IMG/VR virus record: IMGVR_UViG_3300022902_001344
Span: 1 to 42,121 of that record
Direction: 5' to 3' (one strand)
DNA: 42,121 nucleotides
DNA from: a virus
Part shown: in pieces, positions 1-8,271 of the stretch
Position numbering within the stretch: the first letter of the stretch is position 1
Layout: the number at the start of each line of letters is the position of its first letter
Translations under genes and position numbers: made by a program
The notes under the pieces: model-generated
Told to the model about the DNA's origin: nothing
Seen by the model: only the letters and a program-made list of their open reading frames with translations
Database searches by the model: none

Positions 1-438
1 CCCCCTGGCGCCAGCTGCGCGTGCCCTGGTCGCCCCCAGACGCCGTCCTCCGCCCCCGCTCCCACCCATTCCGGCCCCGCCCCCCGCACGAGGAGCTGAA
101 GCACCTGCAGTCCGCTGGACGACCCGCTGGCCGGCTCCAGCCATGGCATGACCTGTCTGGACGGCTTCCCGTCGGGCCTGAGCCATCTCCAGGCGCATCC
201 TCTCGATCTCGGCCGTGGCCAGGGCAAAGCCCGCCGCCGAGGTCCGGGTGAAGGCGTTCATCTGCTTGATGCCTCCGACCACGGTCTGGGCTGACATGGT
301 CCTGCCGAACTTGTTGTAGGCGGTGTCGAGCTGGGTGATGGCCTTGGCCATGTTTTTGACGCGGGTGATCTCCCCCGAGGTTGGGGCAACCACATCAAGA
401 TTCAGGCGGGAGTACAGATTCGCTACAGTGCCGGCCAC
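1..438 (-). CDS. Tape measure protein, N-terminal part (cut by window edge)
   Basis: The first 146 codons of a minus-strand gene that continues beyond base 1. The start is GTG at 438, with a GGAGG Shine-Dalgarno six bases upstream. The visible protein begins VAGTVANLYSRLNLDVV, continues with a helical stretch (ITRVKNMAKAITQLDTAYNKFG) and enters a Gly/Ala/Arg-rich linker. This is typical of the start of long tail tape measure proteins, which set tail length and later help DNA ejection. The identification rests mainly on position: it directly follows a tail assembly chaperone gene with an apparent frameshift, and sheath and tube genes lie just upstream. The body and C-terminus, with any lytic domain, are outside the window. 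Confidence 0.75.
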   Translation of the reverse strand, partial: MAGTVANLYSRLNLDVVAPTSGEITRVKNMAKAITQLDTAYNKFGRTMSAQTVVGGIKQMNAFTRTSAAGFALATAEIERMRLEMAQARREAVQTGHAMAGAGQRVVQRTAGASAPRAGGGAGMGGSGGGGRRLGATRARAAGARG

Positions 439-441
439 GGC

Positions 442-831
442 CTACCTCCGTTGGGAACCACGCAGGGTATCACGCATCGAGATCTTGGAGCCGGGGCCTC
501 CCGATCCGGGACGGTCCTGCTCCTCCATTATCTTCTCAATGCTGGAGGTTAGCAACTGGCGAAGCTCGCAGGCGAGAGTCAGGTCCATCTCATTGATCTC
601 TTGCAGGGAGGAAAATCCCAGGGACAGGCCCTGCCCACTACGCATCAACAGCGTCTGGACTAGCGACAGGTAGGCGAATCGACTGACAGGGAAATCAAAG
701 AATGTGCACACCCACAGCGGAGCCATGGGCTGCTCCAGGACGTAATCTAGCTCTGCGGGCCAGCCAGCATCCCGGGCTTCTTCCCGGAACCTTTCTTCCG
801 GCGCTTGCGCGCGCGCTCGACCGAAATCCCA
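442..831 (-). CDS. Chaperone C-terminal extension in the -1 frame
   Basis: An open frame of 129 codons after the proposed slip at 831-837, ending three bases before the tape measure GTG. It lies in the -1 frame of the preceding chaperone gene and overlaps the end of that gene by about 85 bases. The extension reads ...GWPAELDYVLEQPMAPLW, then helical, acidic sequence ending in RDTLRGSQRR. In many tailed phages the tail assembly chaperone is made in a short and a frameshifted long form immediately before the tape measure gene; the arrangement here matches. Alternatively it could be a separate small gene starting at the internal ATG of MAPLW, but no good Shine-Dalgarno precedes it. Confidence 0.6.
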   Translation of the reverse strand, partial: WDFGRARAQAPEERFREEARDAGWPAELDYVLEQPMAPLWVCTFFDFPVSRFAYLSLVQTLLMRSGQGLSLGFSSLQEINEMDLTLACELRQLLTSSIEKIMEEQDRPGSGGPGSKISMRDTLRGSQRR

Positions 832-1754
832 AAAAACCCCGGGCCCAAAGGGATCCCACCTTCCTGCTCCTGGTGGCAAACCGTTGGGTCCACGCTGCAG
901 GTCCAGTTGTAGAAGGTATCCACGTCGCCCCAGGTTTCCTGTCCCTTGTCGCGGACAGCGTCGAGCAGGCCCCAGTCTTCCTGACTGTACCACCACCTGA
1001 CAATGTCGGTCAGGATGGTGAGCTTGCGCTGGATGTCGACCTGAGGACGCTCCTCCCCAGTCCCTTTGTCCTCAACCTTCTCGCCGGCCAGGTCTCCGGC
1101 CATCTTCTTCTGCTCCGGGGACAACTCCTTCTGCCCCCAGATCCCCACACCATCAGTTCGCGCCACGCTCTTGATCGAGGCCATGTACATCGAGTCGCAG
1201 CCCAACGTCGGGGGGTACTCCCCCCCATCCAGGATGCGGTCCAAGGCAGAGGAGCGCCGGATGATTGGGGGGCACATCTCAATCTTCCAGGGGCCATAAG
1301 TGACAAACAGCCCCCCCTCTTCGGTGATAGCTGTCTTCCCTTCCTCACTGCACTCAAAGTGCTCACATTCTCCAGCAGAAATCTGCAGTGGGGACTTCGG
1401 GATCCGACCACAGTGCTGGCAATTCGGGCGGGTCTCGATAGGGGTTCCGGCCCGAGCGCGAAGCTGGTAGATGGCGGACAGGACGTCGGTGACCATCACC
1501 TCGCGCAGGTCGGGCATCTCCCCCACCTGCAAGCTGGAATAAGGACCGGGATGCACCACGTAAGGGGGGACCAGGCTCAAGGCCAGCATCTCGGCCGCCA
1601 GGTGGCCCGTCTTGGCTCGATCGCGACCCTGAGGGTCCTTGGTCATGGTCCCCCCCTGCCCCATCGAATGGAGGGCGTCGTGGATGTCCCCGGTCTTGAT
1701 CCCGCGGCAGGCCAACTTCAGTCCAGAGGGGATACACTCGATCTCGATAGCCAT
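747..1754 (-). CDS. Tail assembly chaperone-like protein, short form
   Basis: A 335-residue protein. The start MAIEIECIPSG at 1754 is chosen because AGGAG lies about nine bases upstream; an in-frame ATG at 1826 has no better support. It contains a CQHCG pair with further Cys near residue 130-150, possibly a small metal site, and WTCSVDPTVC near residue 290. The 0 frame ends in a basic segment (ERARKRRKKGSGKKPG) that the -1 frame would replace. Function is inferred from position between tail tube and tape measure and from the overlapping -1 frame. Chaperones of this class wrap the tape measure protein before tube polymerisation. It is longer than most family members, and no firm sequence family was recognised. 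Confidence 0.55.
   Translation of the reverse strand: MAIEIECIPSGLKLACRGIKTGDIHDALHSMGQGGTMTKDPQGRDRAKTGHLAAEMLALSLVPPYVVHPGPYSSLQVGEMPDLREVMVTDVLSAIYQLRARAGTPIETRPNCQHCGRIPKSPLQISAGECEHFECSEEGKTAITEEGGLFVTYGPWKIEMCPPIIRRSSALDRILDGGEYPPTLGCDSMYMASIKSVARTDGVGIWGQKELSPEQKKMAGDLAGEKVEDKGTGEERPQVDIQRKLTILTDIVRWWYSQEDWGLLDAVRDKGQETWGDVDTFYNWTCSVDPTVCHQEQEGGIPLGPGFFGISVERARKRRKKGSGKKPGMLAGPQS
828..840 (-). other. Candidate -1 ribosomal slippery site
   Basis: On the minus strand the sequence is GGGGTTTTTTGGG, read in the 0 frame as GGG TTT TTT GGG. A -1 slip on the T6 run moves translation into the frame that stays open to 442. The run is not a canonical X_XXY_YYZ heptamer, but homopolymeric T runs are known to be slippery. 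It lies 28 codons before the 0-frame stop, and a GC-rich segment follows. A predicted fusion would be about 437 residues. The exact slip point is inference. Confidence 0.4.
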
Positions 1755-1964
1755 CAGCCACAGCTCCTGTTCGGGATAGGTAATTAGGCCCGCCGGCAGC
1801 CCTGCTCCAGAGGTTGGATCCAGCAACAGGGCGCAGAGTTAGGCAGGACGAAAGGGCTCCCTACCCACGTGACCGGGGGGTGACGTTAGCAGGTATCGAA
1901 CTGCGGCTCCGACCTCCGCAGGGGATGCAACTTAAAGGAAGGCTGAACGACGAACCTGGGACAA

Positions 1965-1992
1965 AGTCTACCAGGTGTGCCACGTGTGTCAA
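1965..1992 (-). promoter_or_regulatory. Promoter-like element with GTGGCAC motif
   Basis: In the 259-bp gap between the tail tube and chaperone genes the minus strand reads TTGACA, 16 bases, then TAGACT. The spacer holds GTGGCACAC, the motif repeated at several other gaps in the window. It would give a leader of about 200 bases before the chaperone gene. No terminator or other gene was seen in this gap. Confidence 0.45.
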
Positions 1993-2013
1993 CGGAGAAA
2001 CTGGAGGAGAGGA

Positions 2014-2502
2014 TCAGCCGAGGAACTCGACGGTGGGGTACTCGTAAGCGAGGATGAGCTGCTCGATGAGGATGTCACCGGAGTTGTTGTCGAACTGGAA
2101 CATGGGATAACCTGCGACCTGGCAGTTGTGACAGTTCCAGGCGATCAGGTCGCGCCGGCCCCTGCTCAACCCAGCGATGGCCAGGGTGCGCAGGTTGTAT
2201 GGATCGTCTACTCCAGCCCCCTCCGGCATACTGGCCAGTACATCGCAGTTCTCCAACAGCCAGTCGTACATCTCCCCGCCGCTGGGGATGAGACCCACCG
2301 ACAATGTGATGTCGTCCACATTGGCGATGGTTGCCATCTTCTGGGCGTAGACCGCACCGCCCTCACGGTTCAGCGCGATCTCGAAGTTGACGTCGCCGCC
2401 GGACACGTCCCGATACTTCGAGTTGCTCAGGCCGCCCGACAGGTCCTCCACAAGGAAGTTGTACTGTCCTGCCAGCTCTCTTGATCGTGCCTGCTGACCC
2501 AT
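2014..2502 (-). CDS. Tail tube protein (T4 gp19-type family)
   Basis: A 162-residue protein that polymerises into the inner tube of a contractile tail. The pattern VNFEIALNREGGAV, a central WLLENCDVL segment, and the ending MFQFDNNSGDILIEQLILAYE follow the layout of the T4 gp19 and conserved tail-tube family, in which the C-terminal strand carries the L-hydrophobic-AYE/AHE signature. Length is normal for the family. The start at 2502 has AAGGAG eight bases upstream. It lies 24 bases after the sheath gene, the usual sheath-tube pairing of myoviruses, and before the chaperone and tape measure genes. Confidence 0.88.
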   Translation of the reverse strand: MGQQARSRELAGQYNFLVEDLSGGLSNSKYRDVSGGDVNFEIALNREGGAVYAQKMATIANVDDITLSVGLIPSGGEMYDWLLENCDVLASMPEGAGVDDPYNLRTLAIAGLSRGRRDLIAWNCHNCQVAGYPMFQFDNNSGDILIEQLILAYEYPTVEFLG

Positions 2503-2526
2503 AATTGGTGCTCCTTGAGAGCCGGG

Positions 2527-4194
2527 TTATCCTGCGATGCCGGCAGCCTTGGCCGCCTGAGACATGTAGCTCTCGACGGCGCGATTGTCTCTGGTGAAGT
2601 ACAAGTCCACGAAGCGGGCGGGGGAGGCAAAAGCGAAGCCCTCCTTGACCACCAGCTTCTGCTGGCGCTGCACCACCGCGTTGTTGATGTTCTCGCCCTC
2701 GGGGTCCACATTGACGAAGAACGCCTCGTTGGCACTGTCAGATGCGAAGACACCCAGAGAGGTCCAGTACTTGTTGTCCTCGATGAGAGCCTTTTGGATG
2801 ATCCCCCGACGCCGCTTGGAGTTGCCCTGGGTACGGTGGCGCTCCAGGAAAGCGGTATGCCGGTAGCGAAGGTGCGAGCAGAGCATCTGGTTGCCAATAC
2901 TCTCGAGCTCCAGCTCCGTAGTCACATCCTCGCCGGACTGACAGTCGTTGAACCAGGCACCGTAGCGACCAGTCCTCTCATGCCGGCCAAACAGGATCGG
3001 GTTGATCCCGTAGTCGGTGACATAGTTCTGGACGTTGGGGTCCAGGACTTCATGCTTGTCGTCGGCCCCTTCGAGCCCGACCACCATGTCATTGAGCCAT
3101 CCGAAATCCTGGTTCGACGGGTTGACCGCCATCTGCGCCAGGTACCGCTTGGACTGACCGCAGATGAGACCGGCGAGCAGGCCGCCGTAGCCGCACACGA
3201 TGTTGTCGTTGTTCAGGCCGAAGACTGTCTTGTCGGGATTGGTGATTCGCACCCGCGGCCAAGCCATGCCGGTCTTCGCCCGGCTCCCGGTCAATGCCGA
3301 ATACTGCGCCACCGCGGCCAGATACCCTAGACCAGCCTGCGTCTCTGGGATGTAGATGACCTTTTCCTGCTTGTACTGGTAGTTCTCACAGTACGAGATG
3401 GCGGCGTTCTGGACCGTGGAGGACAGACCATCCGGCACCAACATCATGTTGCCTTCGTTGACCAGCTGGAAGCCATACAGACCGGTCCGGCCGGCGGTGC
3501 CCCCGACGTAGTCGGCATCCACGAGGGCTGCCAATCCATCATCTCCACCCACCAACGCCACAGCAGATCCCAGGGCCGCGGGCATACGTTGCGTTACGGT
3601 GCCACTGGCCAACAGATCGGTGACCTTGACGTAGTTGCTGCGCCGGGCGCTGGTGTTGACCACGTCCTCCACGTAGTCGTTCGAGGTGGAATCCATGGTC
3701 ACGTTGCGAATCCACTCGATGGGCTGAATCTCACGGGGGTGGAATACCAGCAGGTCGAAGTAGCCCGCCAGGCCGCTCTGCGCAGCGACAGGCTGCACAG
3801 TCAGGGCCAGGTCTCCATAGTACAAGCCATCGGCCCGCAGGGTATTCTGGACGCCGTAGGGGCCCGCAGCGCCAGAGACCAACGTAACGGTCCCCTTGGC
3901 AGCTGTGAGGGGGTCGATGTCCGATGTGTGGTTGAGGTAGTGGAACACCCTCTTGACCCACAGCTTGGTACCGCCCATGGCGAAGTACAAGTAGGCATGC
4001 AGGGCGGCATGGTAGTCCACCGAGAAGCCGCCGTACTTGAGCTTGAAGTCGTCGAAGGAGGTGACCGCCGTTACTTCCTCAGGCCCCCATTCGAACACCC
4101 CAAGGAGCTGGGTTACCCCGAACTCCCTGTTGGGCATGGACCGCAGATTGCTGGACTGCCACTTGTTGTCAACGCGGCTGCGACCGTTACGCAT
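2527..4194 (-). CDS. Contractile tail sheath protein
   Basis: A 555-residue protein forming the contractile sheath around the tail tube. The start at 4194 (MRNGRSRVDNKW) is preferred to one 12 codons upstream because GAGGAG lies nine bases before it. The N-terminus has the FGVTQLLGVFEWGPEEV pattern (a self-assembly arm followed by a small strand-rich domain), followed by TSFDDFKLKYGG, typical of sheath proteins. The C-terminal third (KRRRGIIQKALIEDNKYWTSLGV, then DLYFTRDNRAVESYM) resembles the sheath C-terminal domain. It immediately precedes the tail tube gene. Its presence is the main reason for calling this phage a myovirus. Confidence 0.92.
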   Translation of the reverse strand: MRNGRSRVDNKWQSSNLRSMPNREFGVTQLLGVFEWGPEEVTAVTSFDDFKLKYGGFSVDYHAALHAYLYFAMGGTKLWVKRVFHYLNHTSDIDPLTAAKGTVTLVSGAAGPYGVQNTLRADGLYYGDLALTVQPVAAQSGLAGYFDLLVFHPREIQPIEWIRNVTMDSTSNDYVEDVVNTSARRSNYVKVTDLLASGTVTQRMPAALGSAVALVGGDDGLAALVDADYVGGTAGRTGLYGFQLVNEGNMMLVPDGLSSTVQNAAISYCENYQYKQEKVIYIPETQAGLGYLAAVAQYSALTGSRAKTGMAWPRVRITNPDKTVFGLNNDNIVCGYGGLLAGLICGQSKRYLAQMAVNPSNQDFGWLNDMVVGLEGADDKHEVLDPNVQNYVTDYGINPILFGRHERTGRYGAWFNDCQSGEDVTTELELESIGNQMLCSHLRYRHTAFLERHRTQGNSKRRRGIIQKALIEDNKYWTSLGVFASDSANEAFFVNVDPEGENINNAVVQRQQKLVVKEGFAFASPARFVDLYFTRDNRAVESYMSQAAKAAGIAG

Positions 4195-4265
4195 GGTGTT
4201 ATACTCCTCGAGTCGCCGACCCTTGGTCAACGAGCAGTTGTCTGCCTACCAGACCAAAGGCTCTC

Positions 4266-4559
4266 TTACCCAGCACGCTGCACCGAGATGAATCCGTCGA
4301 CCGGGTCCACCCTGGCATTACCTTCAGATACCCGACGTGTGATAACCGGGAGGCTGGCCACAGCATCAGGGACAGACCTACTGATTCCACCTGCGGGGAT
4401 GTTGATGAACAAGGGCTCCAGACGTTCTCCCACATGACCCCCAATCAGTGCGACCTCCGCTTTGATGCACTGACACTCCCCGTTCTCAATACAAACAGGG
4501 TCATGGGGCAACGAGAAGCCGAAGGTTTCAAACCTGTGGGTGTTGGCTACACGAATCAT
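4266..4559 (-). CDS. Small tail-module protein of unknown function
   Basis: A 97-residue protein beginning MIRVANTHRF. It has a Cys-containing stretch (CIENGECQC), then FINIPAGGISRSVPDAVAS and a charged tail. A short strand, an IPAGG turn and a helix that ends in a dipeptide-rich tail are often seen in small proteins of phage tail modules, but no named family is claimed. It lies between the IPT-domain protein and the sheath gene, just downstream of a tandem GTGGCACA motif. The Shine-Dalgarno is weak, so the start is less certain. Confidence 0.6.
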   Translation of the reverse strand: MIRVANTHRFETFGFSLPHDPVCIENGECQCIKAEVALIGGHVGERLEPLFINIPAGGISRSVPDAVASLPVITRRVSEGNARVDPVDGFISVQRAG

Positions 4560-4616
4560 AATAGGTCCATGCTACCTCAGCAAAATCGGCAGGGCAAGGG
4601 CCAAAACGGGCCATAC

Positions 4617-4634
4617 TGTGCCACCTGTGCCACC
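4617..4634 (-). promoter_or_regulatory. Tandem GGTGGCACA motif, possible operator
   Basis: Two perfect 9-bp direct repeats, GGTGGCACA GGTGGCACA on the minus strand, lie in the 77-bp gap before the 97-residue tail gene. A weak TTGTCT hexamer precedes them. The same GTGGCAC core occurs in six other gaps. It is either an operator or part of a phage promoter; no good -10 was seen. Confidence 0.4.
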
Positions 4635-4636
4635 TC

Positions 4637-5650
4637 TCAGACAAGCTCTGTATCGTATGTCTCCCCATCCATATTTGCCCACTGCTGCTCAATGGTCAGA
4701 ATGCGTTTGTCATCGGCATCCGAGTGCTCGCTCATCATCAAGATCCCTCGGACCCAGATGACCGCCCGACCACTACAAGCATCCAGGTCTGCTCCCCGCT
4801 GATTGGGGGTGGGTTCCCCACCTGGCCCGAAGTGCCAGTTGTAGTCGTCCTGCAGACCGGGGTAGAGGGTCGGGTTCGCATCGACAACCAAAGCCTCCTG
4901 ATCCTCAATCATATCTTCGAGCAGCTCGCACAGCTCATCCATTTCAGTAGAGGAGTTGGCCCCCAGCAGGAGTGTAGCCTCCAACCTTTTGACCCGCAGC
5001 CCCTTAAAAGAATGAACCACTGTCGAGTCGGACGGATCCTCAACTTCTTCGTACCCCGCAGTGAGTTGGACATAATCAGGATCAGGTACCCACTTGAACA
5101 CACACCCAACCCCAGGCAAGCCGGCCAGCTTTACAGTAGCCTCAGAGCCCTCGGCATATTCAGAGCTCCTCCCCATTGAGATATTCTTACAGACTCGTCG
5201 GCGGAGCTCATCGAGTACTGCATCGGTGAATTTCGCCCGTACCCCCCGTGGTCGGTCTTGCTCAGTCGAGGGGCCAAGGTCCCGCCGTCGGTAAGTAAAA
5301 CCTGATGCAGCTGTTGCAACCTCCCCGACCACCGGCGTCCCGGTCACATCCAGATTTTGGACTACTACATCCACGGCGGGATAAACATCGAGCACTACCG
5401 GTGGGATCCCGCTTCGAACAGGGCCATGGTATGGGCCAAGCTTACAGACTATTTGGGTCGCAGAGCGAACCTGAACCCAGTCCACTGCCCATCCCCCGAA
5501 GGTGACAGTGACACCGGGGGCTACATCCTCGGCCGGATGGACATCCGGGACTGCATGGATGGCGAAGTCGGTACCAGTGATCGTGACAATTAGGCCCCCC
5601 TCAGCAGGTCCTGTGGAGGGGGAGATACCTGTAATGGTCGGGACAGCCAT
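4637..5650 (-). CDS. IPT/TIG-domain virion protein
   Basis: A 337-residue protein. Residues 1 to about 120 form an IPT/TIG immunoglobulin-like domain, recognised by TITGISPSTGPAEGGLIVTI and TITGTDF near the start, then VTVTFGG and ATQIVCKLG. The remainder (PGVGCVFKWVPDPDYVQL, then a Glu/Asp-rich helix) is not recognised and is probably a tail- or neck-binding domain. IPT domains in phage structural proteins often decorate the surface and may bind carbohydrate. The start at 5650 has a strong GAGGAGGT. It is four bases after the preceding gene, in the neck-to-sheath interval, so a tail terminator or neck role is possible. Confidence 0.75.
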   Translation of the reverse strand: MAVPTITGISPSTGPAEGGLIVTITGTDFAIHAVPDVHPAEDVAPGVTVTFGGWAVDWVQVRSATQIVCKLGPYHGPVRSGIPPVVLDVYPAVDVVVQNLDVTGTPVVGEVATAASGFTYRRRDLGPSTEQDRPRGVRAKFTDAVLDELRRRVCKNISMGRSSEYAEGSEATVKLAGLPGVGCVFKWVPDPDYVQLTAGYEEVEDPSDSTVVHSFKGLRVKRLEATLLLGANSSTEMDELCELLEDMIEDQEALVVDANPTLYPGLQDDYNWHFGPGGEPTPNQRGADLDACSGRAVIWVRGILMMSEHSDADDKRILTIEQQWANMDGETYDTELV

Positions 5651-5653
5651 ATG

Positions 5654-6460
5654 CTACCTCCTCATCAGGCGGACGCCCGTGGGCTTCGCTCCACGGATTG
5701 CCCGCCCCCGGATACCACTGCGGGCGGCAGCGATCCGTGACAAATTCCCGATCACACCTTTCCCCTCCTGCTCCAGAGCGAAGATGCCGCCGACGGTTAC
5801 AGGCCAAGCTTCATCACGCCAGACCATCTTGCCCCCCATCTGGGTGATAATAATCCTCCCACCAGAGGCAGGCCCATCCGGCAATCGCCCCCCGCGGGGC
5901 CTTCCTTGATAGCGAGAGCTTGAGCCGGGCCCCGCACGCATCTCTCGGACCATGATCGAGTAGGCCACAGATCGCTTCGTCTCCCGATAGCTCATCGTCC
6001 AGGCGGGCCGATTCAGCCCCCCATCGACAACCTCAAGAGGGGTCCCTCTCGGCCACTTTGGACTGGGATCAGGGGCATGCCCTCCTGGGAAAATACCCAT
6101 GGCTGCAGAGAAAACCGTCCTGCTTGGTCCCTTACCTGTTCCCCCAAACCTGACAGTGACATGTTCAGCCAGCCGACGGTAAGTCTCGCCGGGCGTATGG
6201 GGCGGCTTGGCCGGGCGTGCTTCCCCGACGAGCTTGCCCGCCATGGCTATCATCGAGCTCATCGAGCTTTGGTCGACGTCGCTCCCCATCTGGTCATAAC
6301 GCTCTTCAACCTGTTTGGCACCCTGTTGGACTAGAGGGGGGACAACAACCCCGGCCGCCAAGTTCATGTTCCCTCGGTCCACCAAAGAGTTGAGGTACTG
6401 AGCCATCTGGCCCAGGGAAACCTGCCCTGCCCCACCCCAATTCCTTCGTCGCCCGGCCAT
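5654..6460 (-). CDS. Probable neck or tail-completion protein
   Basis: A 268-residue basic protein (Arg, Gly and Pro rich, ending RGAKPTGVRLMRR). It begins MAGRRRNWGGAGQVSLGQMAQYLNS, a helical N-terminus, followed by a region with HVTVRFGGTG and later SGGRIIITQMGGKMVWRDEA, which look like beta strands. No family was recognised. Between the head-tail connector genes and the sheath gene, phages usually encode neck, head-closure and tail-completion proteins, so such a role is inferred from position. Four bases separate its stop from the next start, so it is probably cotranscribed with the IPT protein. Confidence 0.6.
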   Translation of the reverse strand: MAGRRRNWGGAGQVSLGQMAQYLNSLVDRGNMNLAAGVVVPPLVQQGAKQVEERYDQMGSDVDQSSMSSMIAMAGKLVGEARPAKPPHTPGETYRRLAEHVTVRFGGTGKGPSRTVFSAAMGIFPGGHAPDPSPKWPRGTPLEVVDGGLNRPAWTMSYRETKRSVAYSIMVREMRAGPGSSSRYQGRPRGGRLPDGPASGGRIIITQMGGKMVWRDEAWPVTVGGIFALEQEGKGVIGNLSRIAAARSGIRGRAIRGAKPTGVRLMRR

Positions 6461-6464
6461 GAGA

Positions 6465-7001
6465 TTACGCTCCGATCGCTACGTCTTTTTCAGACGTATA
6501 GATGATATGCAGATCGTAGCCGTCTCGGCCGAGGCCAGGAGAACCAGGCCCTCTCACCTCGTAGATGTACAGAGGCAGGGCGAAGTCGATGGAGACCGGC
6601 CGCCGTGACCTACCCCGATAGATGCCCGTGATCTTGTCTCGATTCTTCAACAGGCACTGGCCGGTCGCCACGTCGATGAGCCCTTGGCGCCGCAACAGCC
6701 GGCGGTGTAATACGAAGCCCTGCTTCGTGACAGGGGCATCCCCACCGAATACAGCCCGAATTCGCTCGAAGGATTCGTACTCCATCTGGGCGGAGACATC
6801 CACCGCGGTCATATACTCCGGTTCGCCATCGGCCACTCCGGCTGCATAGCTCACAACGGGCTCTTCCCGAGTATAGTTGTACCCGGCCGAGCCCTGCGAT
6901 CCCGGCGGATCCTTGGCGTGGGTCGCTGCATGGTCAAGCCGCTCAATTCTCACCCATATAGGATTGATCAGCGGAGCAGAGACGTTGTATTCCAGGCCCA
7001 T
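6465..7001 (-). CDS. Putative neck/head-closure protein
   Basis: A 178-residue protein. The start MGLEYNVSAPLINP at 7001 overlaps the preceding stop as TGATG and has GGAGG nine bases upstream; the in-frame ATG upstream would give an arginine-rich shadow. It contains YNYTREEPVVSY, VTKQGFVLHRRLLRRQG and a C-terminal SIDFALPLYIYEVRG strand region. No family is recognised. Translational coupling to the head-tail connector and position before the tail genes make a neck or tail-terminator role likely, but this is inference. Confidence 0.6.
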   Translation of the reverse strand: MGLEYNVSAPLINPIWVRIERLDHAATHAKDPPGSQGSAGYNYTREEPVVSYAAGVADGEPEYMTAVDVSAQMEYESFERIRAVFGGDAPVTKQGFVLHRRLLRRQGLIDVATGQCLLKNRDKITGIYRGRSRRPVSIDFALPLYIYEVRGPGSPGLGRDGYDLHIIYTSEKDVAIGA

Positions 7002-8128
7002 CAGAAGGTCCCTCCACTCCAATCCCTTGCCCGACCAGCAACAGTAATCCGGGTTGGCGCTACGTACCTGTGAATGATCCGGTCCAACTCGGAGTCTCCG
7101 GTGAATACCCCCCCGAAGCCAGCCACACCGTCGGCCGAGGCGCCCCACTTGATGGTCTGGTCCCGGGTCTTGATCATCGAGACGCCACCGATCCCTCCGC
7201 CAAAGGGGGCCTGCAGGTTGGCGTCCTCGAGCGCCCGATACACCATGGCGCCAACCACCCGGGCCAGGTCCCTCGGCGTCTCCCCCATCCCCGTCAGGTG
7301 CTCCCCGGGCATCCAGATTCCATCGGTGTAACCGAACACTCCCGTGATCTTGTAGGCTCTCGATGGGTCGGACCAGACGGTTGAGGCACTCGCTCTTACA
7401 TTACTACTGCGCCAGGAGTCCATCAATTCGATCCCAACGAAGATGCGTCCGTCCCGGCCCCGCTCCCCGTCCAGATGGGTCATGGCTTTGCACTCGTAAC
7501 TCGAGTCCTGCACAACCTCTTCGACCTCGGCATCGTCGGAATCCCGGTGGGTCCAGGCAATCTGTTCGATGCAGATAATGGGCTCGTTCGGCAGCAGCCA
7601 TTCAGTCCCGTTTCCTCCCACATACACGGAGCGGTACTCCGGGTGGAAACACCGGGCCGTCCAGAACTCGATCTGCTTTGATGCCTGACAAATCTCTCGG
7701 TGGAGCATTGCCGTGGTGTCGCCGGCCGCGGCGTGGTCATCCCGATAGGCCTGACGAGTCGACAGGTATCCTATGTACTCACCGCCTCCATGCGCCCAGT
7801 CCACTTCATCCAGAATCTCAAACTCGATGACCTGCTTGATGTCAGGCCCAGCCGCGGCCAACTTGTAGGTCACCACGACCCGATGGGTCCCCAGAGACCA
7901 AACAGCAGTTGCCCCTGTTGCCAAGGCGTACCGTCCGGTCCCCAGCTTGTCTCCAGCTCCCAAGATAGTGGGCCCAACCAACGTGGCAGGTGCTACCCCA
8001 TCGGATCGGATATCCTCGATCGTGAAGGAGGCCAACACCGGATCGGCCAGCTTGCCCCCCTGCCGGCAGAAGAACTGCAACACCGGCCAGCTGGCCGAAC
8101 TCTGCTCACCCTGGGTCAGTCCGCGCAT
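7001..8128 (-). CDS. Head-tail connector protein with N-terminal beta domain
   Basis: A 375-residue protein. The start at 8128 (MRGLTQGEQ) is chosen because an upstream in-frame start at 8218 would place the N-terminus inside a terminator hairpin. Residues about 20-130 (FTIEDIRSDG, then THRVVVTYKL and IKQVIEFEILDEV) look like an Ig-like strand domain. The rest (YLSTRQAYRDDHA, then REICQASKQIEFWTARCFHPE and LPNEPIICIEQIAW) fits gp6-like head-tail connector proteins, which bind the portal ring. Such connectors are normally near 100-200 residues, so the extra N-terminal domain is unusual. The Shine-Dalgarno is weak. Confidence 0.6.
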   Translation of the reverse strand: MRGLTQGEQSSASWPVLQFFCRQGGKLADPVLASFTIEDIRSDGVAPATLVGPTILGAGDKLGTGRYALATGATAVWSLGTHRVVVTYKLAAAGPDIKQVIEFEILDEVDWAHGGGEYIGYLSTRQAYRDDHAAAGDTTAMLHREICQASKQIEFWTARCFHPEYRSVYVGGNGTEWLLPNEPIICIEQIAWTHRDSDDAEVEEVVQDSSYECKAMTHLDGERGRDGRIFVGIELMDSWRSSNVRASASTVWSDPSRAYKITGVFGYTDGIWMPGEHLTGMGETPRDLARVVGAMVYRALEDANLQAPFGGGIGGVSMIKTRDQTIKWGASADGVAGFGGVFTGDSELDRIIHRYVAPTRITVAGRARDWSGGTF

Positions 8129-8154
8129 GACTCTATTATTGCCTGCCCCCACCC

Positions 8155-8189
8155 AAAAGAAAACCCCCAGCGCCACTGGACGCCGGGGG
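8155..8189 (-). terminator. Intrinsic terminator inside the structural operon
   Basis: On the minus strand CCCCCGGCG, an 8-base loop and CGCTGGGGG form a GC-rich stem, followed by TTTTCTTTT. This is a standard rho-independent terminator. It lies between the Pro-rich protein gene and the connector gene, so it should reduce transcription of downstream tail genes relative to the capsid genes, or require antitermination. Confidence 0.75.
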
Positions 8190-8271
8190 CCCGAAAGGGG
8201 GACAAGACCTGATGCCAAACAAGTCCTACCGAAATTAGAGTATAAGAGGACAGAACAGGAGGGTCAACTAC

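Noticed and set aside
702-1787. 361-codon plus-strand open frame
   Set aside because: It lies opposite the chaperone gene, has no Shine-Dalgarno and an amino acid pattern typical of antisense reading of GC-rich coding DNA.
1885-1920. T-arm-like sequence GCAGTTCGATACCTGC (minus strand) and a GGTTCGAGG at 37965
   Set aside because: Neither can be extended to a tRNA cloverleaf with acceptor, D and anticodon arms; the T stems do not pair correctly.
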